Source: Botryococcus braunii
Lineage: Eukaryota > Chlorophyta > Trebouxiophyceae
NCBI GenBank assembly: GCA_002005505.1
Contig: KV908445.1
Coordinates: forward strand, 1 to 64,000
Reading direction: 5' to 3'
DNA length: 64,000 nucleotides
Shown here: piece by piece, positions 42,546 to 53,725 of the stretch
Position numbering within the stretch: position 1 is the first letter of the stretch
Layout of the letters: each line of letters opens with the position of its first letter
Made by a program: the position numbers and the translations under genes
Notes under the pieces: generated by a model
Databases searched by the model: none
Seen by the model: only the letters and a program-made list of their open reading frames with translations
Told to the model about the DNA's origin: nothing

Positions 42546-45500
42546 TGCTTGTTGCCAAAAAATCCCACTGAGGGGAGCATTGGGCTTCCCTCAGGTTAGA
42601 TGGCACGTGAACCTTTCCCAGCTTGACATAAGGTACATTTTGTACCTTATGCTGAGACTCTGCAGTACTGTCAGCACTCCTGGGACTGTTGTCTTTTATA
42701 TCCCTCTGATCCTGGTTCCCAGAATAAGGTACATTTTGTACTTTATGTTGAGATCCTGCAGTACAGCCAGAACTGCCAGAGCCCTCCCCAACTCTCTCTC
42801 TTGAACTGTCAGACTCATGCGCTCCACCATTACAATCTCTCACCTTTCTCAATGCAGGTGGAAGCAGCAGCTCTCTCTCTCTCCTGGACTCACACCTAGG
42901 TACACTACTCTGACTTTCCTGAGCTGCGTCTACTGTGTCAGGCTGCACCCCATAAGCATGACTGGTTCCCAGCTCAACTTGGCTACGTGCTTCCCCTGCT
43001 GCTGGCACTTCTAGCCCACTACTCTTCTCGCTAACATCTTCTCCAAGCATAGCCTCCCTTGTCTCAACCTGCCTCTGCAAATCAGGGAGACCTACCAAGG
43101 GTGGCTCACTCACAAGTACCTGGCCTGAGCCAGGGTCATGCATGGGGACCCCTACTGAGTCCCTCCTAGCCTGGCGCTGTTCATAACGCTGATCCCTTGT
43201 GAGGGTGGTTCCTGGGGGAAGTCTATGTTGAGACTTCCCCTGGAACCTGACCCCCTCCTGCATCTTCTGCAGTTTGTCCAGCTGCGAGTGCGCTTCAACA
43301 CCCCCCCGAGCTAAATTTTGAAGATGGCCCAGCACTGACCATGACTGCTGTGAGGTCTCTGAAGTGGCAGGGGAACCATCCTGGCTGCTGGGGGCTCCAG
43401 CCACAGGTCCGACTGAGCTCCTCAGCCTGCTGTGATCCTCTGGAGAGCTGGCAGTGGTAGCAGGAGATCCAGTGGGCTTGCACTCCACCACTGGGTCATC
43501 CTCTGCTTCCCAAAAATTCACGGGAATGGCTATTGGTGAGCTGGGGACAATGGAATTGCCTCCCCTGCCCTGCGAGGACGCTCCTGAGAGCCATTGAGAG
43601 GATCCAGGTTGCACCTTAGACATACCCACTCTCTCCCCTCCTCTCAAATGCTCAAGGAATGTAACATCCCTGCTCTCTTTCCATACACCATTGCCTACGT
43701 ACACTCTATAGGCCTTGGACTGTGGGCAATACCCAGTGAACATGCCTGGAATGGTCTTTGGTCCAAATACAGACCGCTGACCTGGGGGAATGTGAACATG
43801 TGCCACACAGCCCCATGTGCGCAAGGAAGCAACATCAGGCTTTACCCCATAGAACATCTCAGTAGGGGTCAGAGGCCTGCCTGTGGTGGGGCCCACGTTG
43901 TACAGCAGGGTGGCAGACTCCAGTGCCTCCTTCCACAAGGAAGGGTCTGCTGCAGCGTGCACCAACAGGGTCCTTGTGCGCTCCTTCAGAGTCCGATTCA
44001 TGCGCTCAGCAAGTCCATTTTGATGAGGCGTGGATGGGGCTGAGGTCTCCATTTTAGTGCCCTGCTGAGCACAAAATTCTTTGAACTGCTGATTCAAAAA
44101 TTCTGTCCCTCTATCAGATCTCACACACTTCACCACTTTCTCATGAAATGTCTGCCAGTACTTCAAGAGCTCAATGAGGGCCTTGGGAATGGCTTCTTTC
44201 GACTTCACTGCCAATGAGGCTATCAGGTGGGATTTTTCATCCACCACAGTAACCCAAAAACGCTCTCCCGTGATTGCAGCTGGTGAAATGGGACCCACAG
44301 TGTCCACATGCACTCTATCTAACACACTCTCTGCAGGCCTAGAGGAAGCTGGAAAGGGGGGGCGAGAATGTTTCCCTTGTATACATGACTCACACTGGGG
44401 AGAACACTCTGAGCATGGAGCAAGGGACACATTGATCCCAGTGACCAGGTCTTCGTTGTCCAACCTTGTCATACTCTTAACCCCAGGATGCCCCAACCTT
44501 GCATGCCACAGTAGTCGATCTGTACACACGTGCCCTTTCCTGGCATGATACGAGGCAACATGAGGGCTGGACTGTGGCTGAGCATCATGCTGGCTCCTGA
44601 CGGGACACACCCATTCTAAAAAAAACAGCCCTCGCTCTCTGGCTATCTTGCCAGACCAGCCTGCTGGGCCTTTCATGGTCGTGTACCCACCTGCACTGTC
44701 AGTGAGGAATGATGCTCCATCCTGAATGGCTCCTGTGACAGAAATCAGATTAGTGTGTGCAGTGGGCACACACTGCACATTATGCAGCCAAAACACCTCT
44801 TGTCTGGCATTGACCAGACACACAGACCCAGTTGCAACTATCCCTCCTTTGGCGTCAGAAGTGGCCAAATGAAGAGGGAGGGGTTGGGCATGCAGGACTG
44901 GGTTGTGTAGTAAAGACAGATCATTTACAAGGTGCACCGATGCACCACTATCTATCAGCCACGAGGTACTGCAAGCCCCATGAGACGTAGGGGTAAGCAC
45001 ATTCAACGAAACGAACATAGGCTCACCAGCACCTGGAGGAGGTGGTGGTGGGAGATGCCAGCCTGGGAAGAAGGGGAAGATAGTGGACACAGATCCAGGA
45101 GCATGTGAGGGTGCCACGGGAGGGCCTCCTCTGGACTGGCCAGCATCCCACCAGCTGGCTTGTTGCTGAGGAGCTCCAGTGCCCCACCACGCAGCTGGGC
45201 CCGCACTTGCAGCTTGCATTGTGCCACGTAGAGCTTGCAGCCTCTTCAGTTCCAGGCACTCCCTCCAGAAATGTCCCGTCCCGTTGCAGAAGCGACACGC
45301 CAGTTCCTCCTTTGGCCTCCTGCCACCTCCAGACCCTCGCCCCCTGCCTCCAGCGTTGTGAGCTGAAGGGCCATGGGGGGCCTGACCATCAGCAGGTGCT
45401 CCAGCTCCCACTCCTGGTGCTGCTCCAGCGCCCGGTGCAGCTCCAGCGCCTTGGGGAGGCCCAGGGATTCCACCCTGAGCTGGCACGGCTGCTGCTGCTG

Positions 45501-46260
45501 CTGCCATAACTGCTGCAGCTGATGCTGTGACTTGCACTGACTCTGCCAGCGGGATATCCTGGTACTCCAAGTTCTCAATGGCAGTGAGGATCGTCTCCAG
45601 CATGTTGTAGGGGTCTGACTTGGCGGAGGTAATTGCCCAAGCGTCGTTCTGCAAGACTGCAGGTAGTCCCTTATACATATACCTGCAGATCTGGCGGTCG
45701 CTCAGCTGATGGTTATTGGCCTCCAGGGAGGCGGCAATACTGATGACTCGGTGGCACCATTCTTGCACTGTCTCTCCCTTTACCATGCCTTGTTTGAGCC
45801 CCTTGATCCACTTCTCGTTGATTTCCCTGTCCTTCCCTCCAGTGCAGCGGTCTGCCATCCACTGAATGAAGTCAAAAGCGCTCCCCCGCTGTTTGACTTC
45901 GTCGTGCCACATGGACGGGACAGACTGCAAAATGAAATGTTTTACTGCTGCGTTCTCTGCGGTCTTAGGCATAGCTGTCTCTAGCGCTCCCATTGCTCCT
46001 TTTTGCATTGCGCAGGACTCCAGCTCTTCACGCCAGGCCCTGAAATTAGTGCGATCAGCCTTCAGCTGTGTAGACATCTTGGGATTGGAGGAGTTCATCG
46101 TGTATGCATACGAGCTGGCTGCAGTGCCTCCAGTGGTCTGTCCTGACTGTCCAGCTCCTGAGGAGGCCGTGCTGCCTCCTGCTGGTGTTGCCATAGTCTC
46201 TGTACTGCTGGGATTACTTTCAGAAACCTTGCTTTGGGAACGAGTTTGAGGTCTGGTCAT
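42520..46260 (-). CDS. gag-pol: E Gag-PR-IN polyprotein, ~1246 aa
   Basis: Starts at ATG 46260 (MTRPQTRSQSKV). Gag core, Ala/Gly/Pro-rich linker, CCHC knuckle (CRFCNGTGHFWREC), protease (WLIDSGASVHLV), integrase HHCC (HARLGHPGVKS, CSPQCESC), integrase core (HVDTVGP, RSDRGTEF, HQNGLAERMNRTLKERT), then a long low-complexity linker. The linker contains SQHKVQNVPY twice, 34 residues apart. The frame ends at a TGA just after the T6 run. Removing one T joins it to 41031-42545 in the expected order. Confidence 0.93.
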   Translation of the reverse strand: MTRPQTRSQSKVSESNPSSTETMATPAGGSTASSGAGQSGQTTGGTAASSYAYTMNSSNPKMSTQLKADRTNFRAWREELESCAMQKGAMGALETAMPKTAENAAVKHFILQSVPSMWHDEVKQRGSAFDFIQWMADRCTGGKDREINEKWIKGLKQGMVKGETVQEWCHRVISIAASLEANNHQLSDRQICRYMYKGLPAVLQNDAWAITSAKSDPYNMLETILTAIENLEYQDIPLAESVQVTASAAAVMAAAAAAVPAQGGIPGPPQGAGAAPGAGAAPGVGAGAPADGQAPHGPSAHNAGGRGRGSGGGRRPKEELACRFCNGTGHFWRECLELKRLQALRGTMQAASAGPAAWWGTGAPQQQASWWDAGQSRGGPPVAPSHAPGSVSTIFPFFPGWHLPPPPPPGAGEPMFVSLNVLTPTSHGACSTSWLIDSGASVHLVNDLSLLHNPVLHAQPLPLHLATSDAKGGIVATGSVCLVNARQEVFWLHNVQCVPTAHTNLISVTGAIQDGASFLTDSAGGYTTMKGPAGWSGKIARERGLFFLEWVCPVRSQHDAQPQSSPHVASYHARKGHVCTDRLLWHARLGHPGVKSMTRLDNEDLVTGINVSLAPCSECSPQCESCIQGKHSRPPFPASSRPAESVLDRVHVDTVGPISPAAITGERFWVTVVDEKSHLIASLAVKSKEAIPKALIELLKYWQTFHEKVVKCVRSDRGTEFLNQQFKEFCAQQGTKMETSAPSTPHQNGLAERMNRTLKERTRTLLVHAAADPSLWKEALESATLLYNVGPTTGRPLTPTEMFYGVKPDVASLRTWGCVAHVHIPPGQRSVFGPKTIPGMFTGYCPQSKAYRVYVGNGVWKESRDVTFLEHLRGGERVGMSKVQPGSSQWLSGASSQGRGGNSIVPSSPIAIPVNFWEAEDDPVVECKPTGSPATTASSPEDHSRLRSSVGPVAGAPSSQDGSPATSETSQQSWSVLGHLQNLARGGVEAHSQLDKLQKMQEGVRFQGKSQHRLPPGTTLTRDQRYEQRQARRDSVGVPMHDPGSGQVLVSEPPLVGLPDLQRQVETREAMLGEDVSEKSSGLEVPAAGEARSQVELGTSHAYGVQPDTVDAAQESQSSVPRCESRRERELLLPPALRKVRDCNGGAHESDSSRERVGEGSGSSGCTAGSQHKVQNVPYSGNQDQRDIKDNSPRSADSTAESQHKVQNVPYVKLGKVHVPSNLREAQCSPQWDFLATSNEGRDGFP

Positions 46261-46670
46261 ACACTTCACTTGCTCTCACAGCGTTCAGCCTGACACAGCT
46301 GGTTTAAGTATACCCTTCCGACGTACACCACAGCACTTTCAAGTATTCCACCCTTTCGAGGTCTAGCATGTACCCTTAAGATGCAAGATATGCAAAATAT
46401 TCTTCAGCAATTCAATTGCTTGACCACCCGGACCTACTGACGGTCTCACGACAACGACGACGGGTGATAATCTCAGGTCACTTCACGGAAAAAAAAAAAA
46501 AAAAAAAACTTCCCAAGATATTGAAGACTCTGTCGGTAGGCCTTCTGAGTGAATATCCAGTTGTTCCTTTTTTACTTCTTCTTGCCGTCAGGCGAGTCCG
46601 TGGAAAACCCAGTACAGATGCATCCGATGATGCCATGCACTCCTGTCTGCCCTTGGCTCAGCTGGAAGGG

Positions 46671-46685
46671 CGTGGGCCCATAACC
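46671..46685 (-). other. E primer binding site: internal (half-) tRNA-iMet type
   Basis: Sense strand directly after the LTR end TTTTACA reads GGTTATGGGCCCACG. This is complementary to the anticodon-loop/stem region of initiator tRNA-Met rather than its 3' CCA end. The plus strand 46653-46685 continues to resemble the 5' half of the tRNA, including a D-arm-like GGCTCAGCTGGAAG. Drosophila copia is the classical case of this priming mode. Confidence 0.8.
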
Positions 46686-47386
46686 TGTAAAAGGTTATGG
46701 GCAGTGGCGTATCCTGTAAGCAAGCAGACAGGTCGTAAGTTCGTGCCTCTCCAGCTACAGTCCTTGACGACTGTCTGCTCTTTAGACACATGCAACTGCA
46801 TGAACAAGACTGGCATCCTTATGTGCCCAGTATCTTTCCAAACCAGTTCCGTTACATGTTGATCTGTCAATGAGCATCTACACACGGATAAGCTCCTGAC
46901 GGCTGAAAGCAAGTACCTTCCTATACTCAATCAAGACTCCGTCCCTTAGCTGTTTGGGAGACTTGATTGTCCACTAAGATGGTTCACTTACAAACAAGCA
47001 ATCAAACATGAACACATTACCAATACACACCCTGAGTCACCGCACCTGTAAGCAAGCAGACAGGTCGTAAGTTAGTGCCTCTCCAGCTACAGTCCTTGAC
47101 GACTGTCTGCTCTTTAGACACATGCAACTGCATGAACAAGACTGGCATCCTTATCTGCCCAGTATCTTTCCAAACCAGTTGCTCGACTATGCGGTGATCG
47201 CAGCTTTAATAGTCCTTTCACACTAACGCGTAATCTAAATCAGATTGTACCTTATGTTCGAAATAGACCTCATCCGAACGTGTCTTGAGGTACCTTATGT
47301 GGATAGTGGACCCGTATCCTAATAATGTACATTTGAAGATCACCTAAAGCACAAGGCATTCTATAATGTATGTTCACAACTCAACA
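46686..47386 (-). repeat. E 5' LTR (701 bp)
   Basis: TATA-like ATTAAAG (plus 47204-47210), leader copies R' 47046-47180 and R'' 46714-46848, U5 end GCCCATAACC (plus 46693-46702) that can pair with the adjacent primer site 46676-46685 across the 7-nt TTTTACA. Confidence 0.92.
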
Positions 47387-47391
47387 GTAAC

Positions 47392-47898
47392 CATGGCAGG
47401 TCAGTGGGGTATACGCACTGCGTATGGTGCTTGTGGCATACTTTATTATTCCCCGTGTGTGCCGGTGAAGCACATGTATACCTTCTTACCATTTAGAATA
47501 ACGATGTGCACCAGGTATCCGGGAGCAAAGGTTAGCTAATCGTTACTACAGTACAGTTCCCTGTCTCCCTCGGTAATGTACTGCTTGATCGTTTAGGGTT
47601 CAAAACTTATGCGCGCACTGGCTGTACGCAGACGCCCCAGCGCCACGCTTTCTTGGAAATCGGACATTCGGGTGACTGTCTGGTTTAAATAGTACTTGCC
47701 TTCTGGTCTGGCCTTGTGGTCTTTAAGTTTCGTCAACGTGGCTTGGAATTTTGTATCTGCGGAACTTTGTATCTGCGGGATCTCTTCTCTGAAGGACTTG
47801 TTGCGATTCCTACGCCAGTGAGCATCTGTTTTGCGACATTTAAAAAGTCGTAATATTTCTTGTATGCTTTAAATAATTCGTGCTCGCTCGGCCCGCCG
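47392..47898. other. upstream region of the coiled-coil gene
   Basis: 507 bp between the E target duplication and the chosen start codon. No coding frame is supported; it probably holds the promoter and 5' leader. No clear TATA box could be assigned. Confidence 0.4.
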
Positions 47899-50230
47899 AT
47901 GAAGCGGAGACAAGGGATCTGGTTCATCTTGAGCCTCTGTGTAGCCCGGACCGCATGGTGCCAGGTGAAAACCGGTTTCTTGACGTGACATTTATTCGAG
48001 ATATTGTCATTTGCCGAGTTGTGGTGTTTTGGAGGATTTTGGAAGCCATAGATATGGAGCTTTGTGTCACAGCAGGACGCCGGGACGGACGCCGCTGACG
48101 GGCTTGTAGAGAAACTTCAACAAGACAAACTAGAACTTGAGGGGCACCTCAGAGATATCAAGGTAACGATCGTTACTCTTGCAGCACGTCTTATGGGGAA
48201 CAGAGCGCCTCACCTGTTGCCGGTTGCGAACAGAGCGAGTTGCAGCAGCAGCTGTCATCTGCTGCCCAGTTCTCTAAGGAACTGCAAGATAAGCTGGCAA
48301 AGACTGCAGAAGAGGCTGCTGTTGCGGTCCAAGAAAATCAGCGGTTAAAAGAGAAGCTGGGGGAGTTGGAGAAAGCCGTAGTCGATGCAAAACAAGCCTT
48401 GCAAGTAAGCTCATCAGAAGTGTTTGCCAATCTGATGCTTTGTACCTGAGCCATTCTGAGCCATTCTATTGTGGGGAGCAGACTGTAAAGGTCGATTACA
48501 ATGCCGCTGTGGCATCCTTAGAGGCCACAAAAGAACTGCTAGAAAAGAGCAAGTCAAACGAAGCTGCGGCTCTTGCTCAGAAGCAGCAGGTGTGTTATTG
48601 TATGTTTCAATTTCACCGCACGACGTTGCCTATACATTGGCATGTTAAGCCGGACTGTATGACGTGCACACTGCATGCATGCACAGATCCTGTTTCAAAA
48701 CAGTTATGGAGACTGACCTTACTGTGTCACTAGGCGGACCTGGAAGTGAAAAATAAGTTAAAAGAAGCTGAGGATTTGCTGCAACTTGTTCACGATGCCT
48801 GGTTACCATTGTGGGCTCATGGCAAGTATAATGAGGTGTGAACCTAACGATTGTTTGTGATCGGAGCATCATTGCATAAGATCTGATTCCGTGTTGTGAT
48901 TCAAGCAGGGGTTGCCTGAGTTTGTGGGTGACTGACTTAACACCTCGTGAGGTCATACATGAATCCATAAGACTTTTGCCATTCATTGAGCTTTTGTTTA
49001 TTCCAACAGCACTTATTCTAGCCTTCTCTGCAGACGATAGAAGCCATAAGACCTTACATGGATTCGCTGAGGCCCACGATGGAGGGGGCCATAAAGACAG
49101 GACGGCAGCTGAGCAAGCAGGGATCGGCCAATTTTGTCAGAGCGATTGATTTAGCACAGGTCAAGTCCAAGGAAGCCTGGGAAGTTGCACATCCCCACAT
49201 AGCCTCCGCAAAGGCAGTTCTGCAGGTCTGTCCACAGAATGCCTGGCTCGTTCTGCTTGTGGGCCTCTTACCGGGTAAATGTTGTGCTCCACAAATAACG
49301 CAAGACTTTATTGCAGGACTCTTTTGACAAGGGGCTGCATGCCGTCAATTCCATCATAGGGAAATCATTTCCCTCATTCTGGTTGACAGTGAAGGAGACC
49401 ATCAATAAAGGCTTGTCGAGTCCGCAGGTATTTCCTCTTGCAGGGCATAGTGCTGAAGCAGGTTGCTAGCATTGCTTTCAAAGGAATCTGAGGCCTTAAT
49501 AAGTAGAGCGCGGGATAAATGATATATGTCACGGGGACTGTTTGCCTCCTTGGAACAGGTCGTGGAGATTAAAGAGCAAGCCCTGAGAGTACAGATGGAG
49601 CTTGAGGACTTCGCTATATCGCATTTGAAGAAGTACCCTGCACTGGCATCTTATGCGAACAGGCCCACTGTTACATACTTCCTTTGGGCCCTGCTGCTGG
49701 CCCCTTTTGTAGCCATTTTGCCACTTTTTTTTCTGGGTATGAAGATAGTTGCTTCCTATGTCAGTTAACAAGCTGCTTGTGAAATATGTTGGGAACAGAT
49801 CTGGGTGAGAGTGCCAGGTTGAACCCAGGCTGAGACTGGTGCAGACAAAAATAATTGAGCCATGGGATCTGGCGGATCAGCGCTTTAGGCCTTCCATGTG
49901 CTATCACCAAGGTTCTTTTTGTTGCTTGACTCTTGTTTGCCCTGGAAATTGATTGTGCATTATTGGCTCTTGATGACAAAAACAACCCTCAATGTTGAAA
50001 TCCTAGATTAGTTTTGGCGCATTCCAACAATTAAGCACGTGCAGTGTGGATTTGTGGTTAATCAAAGTGTGGTGCTGCTAGGGAAACCCGGCTCTACGTC
50101 CTCTGATGCACCTGTGTCCATGGCAGCAGCTGTCTCAGCAAGTGCTGCTCCTCAGGCAAAAGGAGAAAACCCACCTCCCAGTGCAAAGGCTGGAAAAAAG
50201 AAGGTGTGCAGTGTTGCCATGTATTATTAA
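47899..50230 (+). CDS. secretory-pathway coiled-coil protein with C-terminal membrane anchor (9 exons)
   Basis: Proposed exons, all with GT-AG introns and consistent phase: 47899-47964, 48073-48162, 48246-48404, 48482-48589, 48734-48835, 49034-49225, 49317-49427, 49559-49736, 50082-50203 (or to the stop at 50228-50230). Exon 1 is a signal peptide (MKRRQGIWFILSLCVARTAW). Exons 2-5 are a heptad-rich coiled coil (LVEKLQQDKLELEGHLRD, LQDKLAKTAEEA, QENQRLKEKLGELEKAV). The middle part has YMDSLRPTMEGAIKTG and AWEVAHPHIASAKAVL. Exon 8 ends in a transmembrane segment (FLWALLLAPFVAILPLFFLG), and exon 9 is an Ala/Pro/Ser tail ending in lysines. The layout resembles plant endoplasmic-reticulum 'myosin-heavy-chain-related' proteins, but the assignment is tentative. 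About 376 residues; a further short last exon is possible. Confidence 0.7.
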
Positions 50231-52950
50231 CCGCTTATCGCCTGGCTGAAGCACCCAACTCAGTAATTTTGGATGTCACACCCCACGCCGACATGTTCGT
50301 CATTGAGCAGTGACCACTATAATAATTTGTGTCAAGCATATGTGACCAGATCCACTGCTTCTGTCAGTTACTGCCTTTTTAGAGCCTCGGAGTCTGCGTA
50401 TGTACCTTGTCATCTATATTATGTCCGTGCTTAGTGTGGGTAGCATTGCAGGGCCGGAGAATAACTGAGGGCAGCGACACCATTGTTGTACCATAAACGC
50501 TTTGACTCGCAGCAATTCTGCCAAATCAGTGGTTTTGGCCTAAGAGGGAAGCGGGGAGTCTGCACTGTGACTTCCGGGCTATTTTCTTTCTGGGTCGTTT
50601 AAAAGAATGAAGTGGGCGTGAAGTTGCTTTAACAGGCATTTTTGTGGGTGATCCTGGCTCCTTGTTAGCAAATGCTTGGCCACGACTCCTTTGAATTCCA
50701 ATCGGGGATGACCTGACCATATTGATCACGGGAAGATAGGTCCTCAAGGCTTGTGTCGCTAGCCTTGTTTGCAGGTGGTGTGGTGCTGTTGCTTTCGAGT
50801 AGTCACATCTTTCCAGTACTTCACCATTGGTAGAACCTGTTTCCAATTTATGCAATATTCTCCAAGTACTGGCTGCTTCTCAGTGGTAGGCCACTAAGCG
50901 GGGCTCCTGGCACGATTAAGTTGTGGAGGGTATTATTGAGCATGCTGCCGTCGTAGTAGTCAGAGCATCGGATTGCACTGAGGTTCACATCTGCGTATCC
51001 AAGCAGGGAGAGTAGTTGAACAGGACCTGCTTGGTCAAGTCTTTATCCGGCACTTTTATGAGGGGTGTCTCAGCGGTGATTGTGTAGACTTAAAACATGT
51101 CTGTTAACACAAGAGAGGCATAGAGTAGAAGCAGCAGCCTTTTTGGCAAAGGTGATGGATCAGCCCGTCCTGTACTTCCGTTGTAATTTGCACTTTTTTC
51201 GTATGTAAGCGTGCGGGGTAAGCGTGCGGGAGCAGTATGGTACAGATACGCAGAATCGGATAGACCTTCTCAAATTAGGGATAATTTGCATGTTGCTTTG
51301 TGAACACGTCGGGCACATGATGCTTGGGATGGCAGGCCAAGCAGACAATGCCAGTCATAGTGTTTGTAATACGTGTGGCACCAGCTGCCAACAATAGAAG
51401 CGTTTGTTTGCTGCCCTTGATTCTCTGAAAGGGCATGCCATGTATCCTCCCCCCCCCCCTTTTGCAGAATGTATTGATCATTGCCGCATTTCAAGGCGTT
51501 TAACTTGCATGTTCAATCACAGGATTGAACATGCCTCTGCCTCAGGATACAGTACAATTGGAAATGCTTGGGAGCTGCAAGGTGATGGACTGTCAGAACT
51601 CATTTGGATGTTTCATAATGTTGCATTTTGTGGACAACAAGGGTGATGGGTATACGTTAAAAGCGTTAGCATGCCTTCCAATGTTTTTAGACATCCAAGT
51701 GTATTCAAAATTGATGCTGTTTTTCTGAGAAAGTACAAACCTGCCTCTAGTGCTTGGTTAACAATATCAGTGACTTCATGATCGTCCACAAAGTCATGCG
51801 GGAACCGTGTCTTCTGATGCAAGTGTTGCAATTGCATGTTGGTCACAAGAAAGGAGCGGGGCTCCTTGAGTAAGTCAACAGGTAGACTTGGATGCAATTA
51901 CGATGCTGTAACCAAGAGAAAGTGGTGGACGCGTTGTTGACAACAAGAGTGACAGTTGCAGGGCCAGAGGGCAGTTTTGTACACAAGTGTGTCCAACAAT
52001 GCCCAATACAAGCAAAAGTTCCTTCCTTCCTCACTTCCTACCATTCGTCCTTACTACTTGTTAGCCTCCTTCCATTCCTACCCTCATACCCTTATAGTCC
52101 CTTGATATGCAGAATTGGCCCCCCGCCCTTTCCGTCCATACTAACTTCTCCCTGCTCCGTCATCTGTATCACATCTGATGTCAAAGTGTACTGTCACAGT
52201 ACTGCTGTATTCTTTCTTTTCTTCCTGACAGCCTAAATGCCCCTTTTCTGAAACGGCGTCCACTCTATTTCATCCCCGAAGCCCCCCTCTTGCCTTCTGG
52301 AACCGCTCCCACCATACGGTGATTATTGCATCCCTATTCTGCTCCCATCCCCATCCCGCCTCCACCCACCAATTCCTGCTTCACCCCCGAGCTAAAAACA
52401 GTTAACGATGATGAAGCAAGATTTTCGCCAGATTGGCGACATCCCCAAAAGCATATTGACAAAACTGGTCCTTCTCCAAGGTGCAGCTGCAGAGGCTTTA
52501 CATTGACATTGATGACACGTTGTAATGGCCGTGAATTGAAAGGGTACTTATTAGGGTATGTGTTGTGATAATGTAATTGCAGATCAGACCCTAATTGTCA
52601 TTATCCAATAAATTGACATGTGACTTTGGGGACAAGGATCATTGAACAAAGTATCTAGGCCATGCCGACCTCATCTGCCACGTGGTTTGTACTTACTGAG
52701 CAATGCGAGATACGTATCTGCTGTATATTTGTAATCTTCAAGAGTGTCTATGTACTCTTTAAGAGTGTCTGCGGGTGCTCAGACAGTTTCTAAGGCATTC
52801 CATGCGTGAATACTTGTATAGAAGCTGTTTGGACGCTGATCTTGGTGTTCTCTCATGAACTCCAGTATGACCTTATCATTTGTCTAGTCTTATGATGAAA
52901 AGCTGAGGCCTGGAATTGACTAAGCACTTAGATCTTGGCAATTCATAAGC
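50231..52950. other. intergenic, no supported gene
   Basis: No chain of exons found. One minus-strand segment (51740-51864) is exon-like but isolated. 52000-52400 is pyrimidine-rich on the plus strand. Confidence 0.45.
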
Positions 52951-53249
52951 CTCAATGTGTTGTGCCACTTCTGGAAGTCAACTAGCACCTCCAGGAGATA
53001 GAAATATGAGTGGGCAAACCCAAGGGGTAACCGAAAGGTTGACCGTATGCATTCACGGTCCTTTCCCCTTGATTAGCCATTTAGTAGCCAGCACCGACGA
53101 TCGTGACTAGAAACATGAGTGTTCTGGTCCGAATCAGGACCCGGATGTTCGGACTTACAAATTCGAACACGAAGTCCGGTGTATTGTACACCATGTACAA
53201 GGTAGACGTACTTGGGCTGACTCGGGTACGGCTACGTAGCTTGTCATGG

Positions 53250-53537
53250 TATTTAAGAGGGCCAGTCTCTTGAAGTCAACAGTTCGTTGGCTTTCTATAT
53301 GACCACGGCTCACGTCTTGTTGTTATGTGCCTTCAATAAGGCTTGTTTGAAGTCCTGGTGTCGGTGCGCATGCAGGTAATCACCTTCATTATAGCTTGCT
53401 TAGCTATAGGCTACAATTACAAGACACACACATTGTAACAAAGTTCGTTGGCTTTCTATATGACCACGGCTCACGTCTTGTTGTTATGTGCCTTCAATAA
53501 GGCTTGTTTGAAGTCCTGGTGTCGGTGCGCATGCAGG
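53250..53537 (+). repeat. F: LTR-like fragment with duplicated leader
   Basis: TATA-like TATTTAAG at 53250-53257. Leader copy 1 53281-53375 ends CAG then GTAATC; a 66-bp spacer ends ATTGTAACA; leader copy 2 53442-53536 ends CAG then GCATTA. The copies are identical as far as I can see. The start of the LTR (somewhere after 52950) and its right end are not defined, and no internal region is present. Confidence 0.6.
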
Positions 53538-53640
53538 CATTATCCTTACTGACGATGGTGTTCCGTCAGCAAGGTTTGAAGTAATTGTTGAAGTAGTTGT
53601 TTATTTCATGTTGTTTTATCTACAGTATGGGATACCATAT

Positions 53641-53725
53641 AAAGGGAAAAGTGAAATGTATCAGTCTCAGGCCCCCGATGCCGGAATAGTCACGTGTCGA
53701 CATCCAAATGACCGCAGGTATAAAC
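53641..53725. repeat. short dispersed repeat, copy 1
   Basis: About 75-80 bp sharing TCAGTCTCAGGCCCCCGATG and a GTCACGT.TCGACATCC block with 61432-61510. Followed by a purine-rich GAAG/GAGGAG tract (53740-53875). Confidence 0.65.

Larger units (their letters stand above)
40310..47386 (-). mobile_element. E: young Ty1/copia element
   Basis: Two 701-bp LTRs (40310-41010, 46686-47386) with only two differences noticed by eye. They are flanked by GTAAC (40305-40309, 47387-47391). On the sense strand the LTR reads TGTTGAGTTGTG..CCTTTTACA. Polypurine tract, primer site and nearly complete gag-pol are present; one homopolymer frameshift separates the two long frames. Confidence 0.95.

Noticed and set aside
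45003..45578. Several antisense and alternate frames over E gag
   Set aside because: Shadows of the E Gag-Pol coding sequence.
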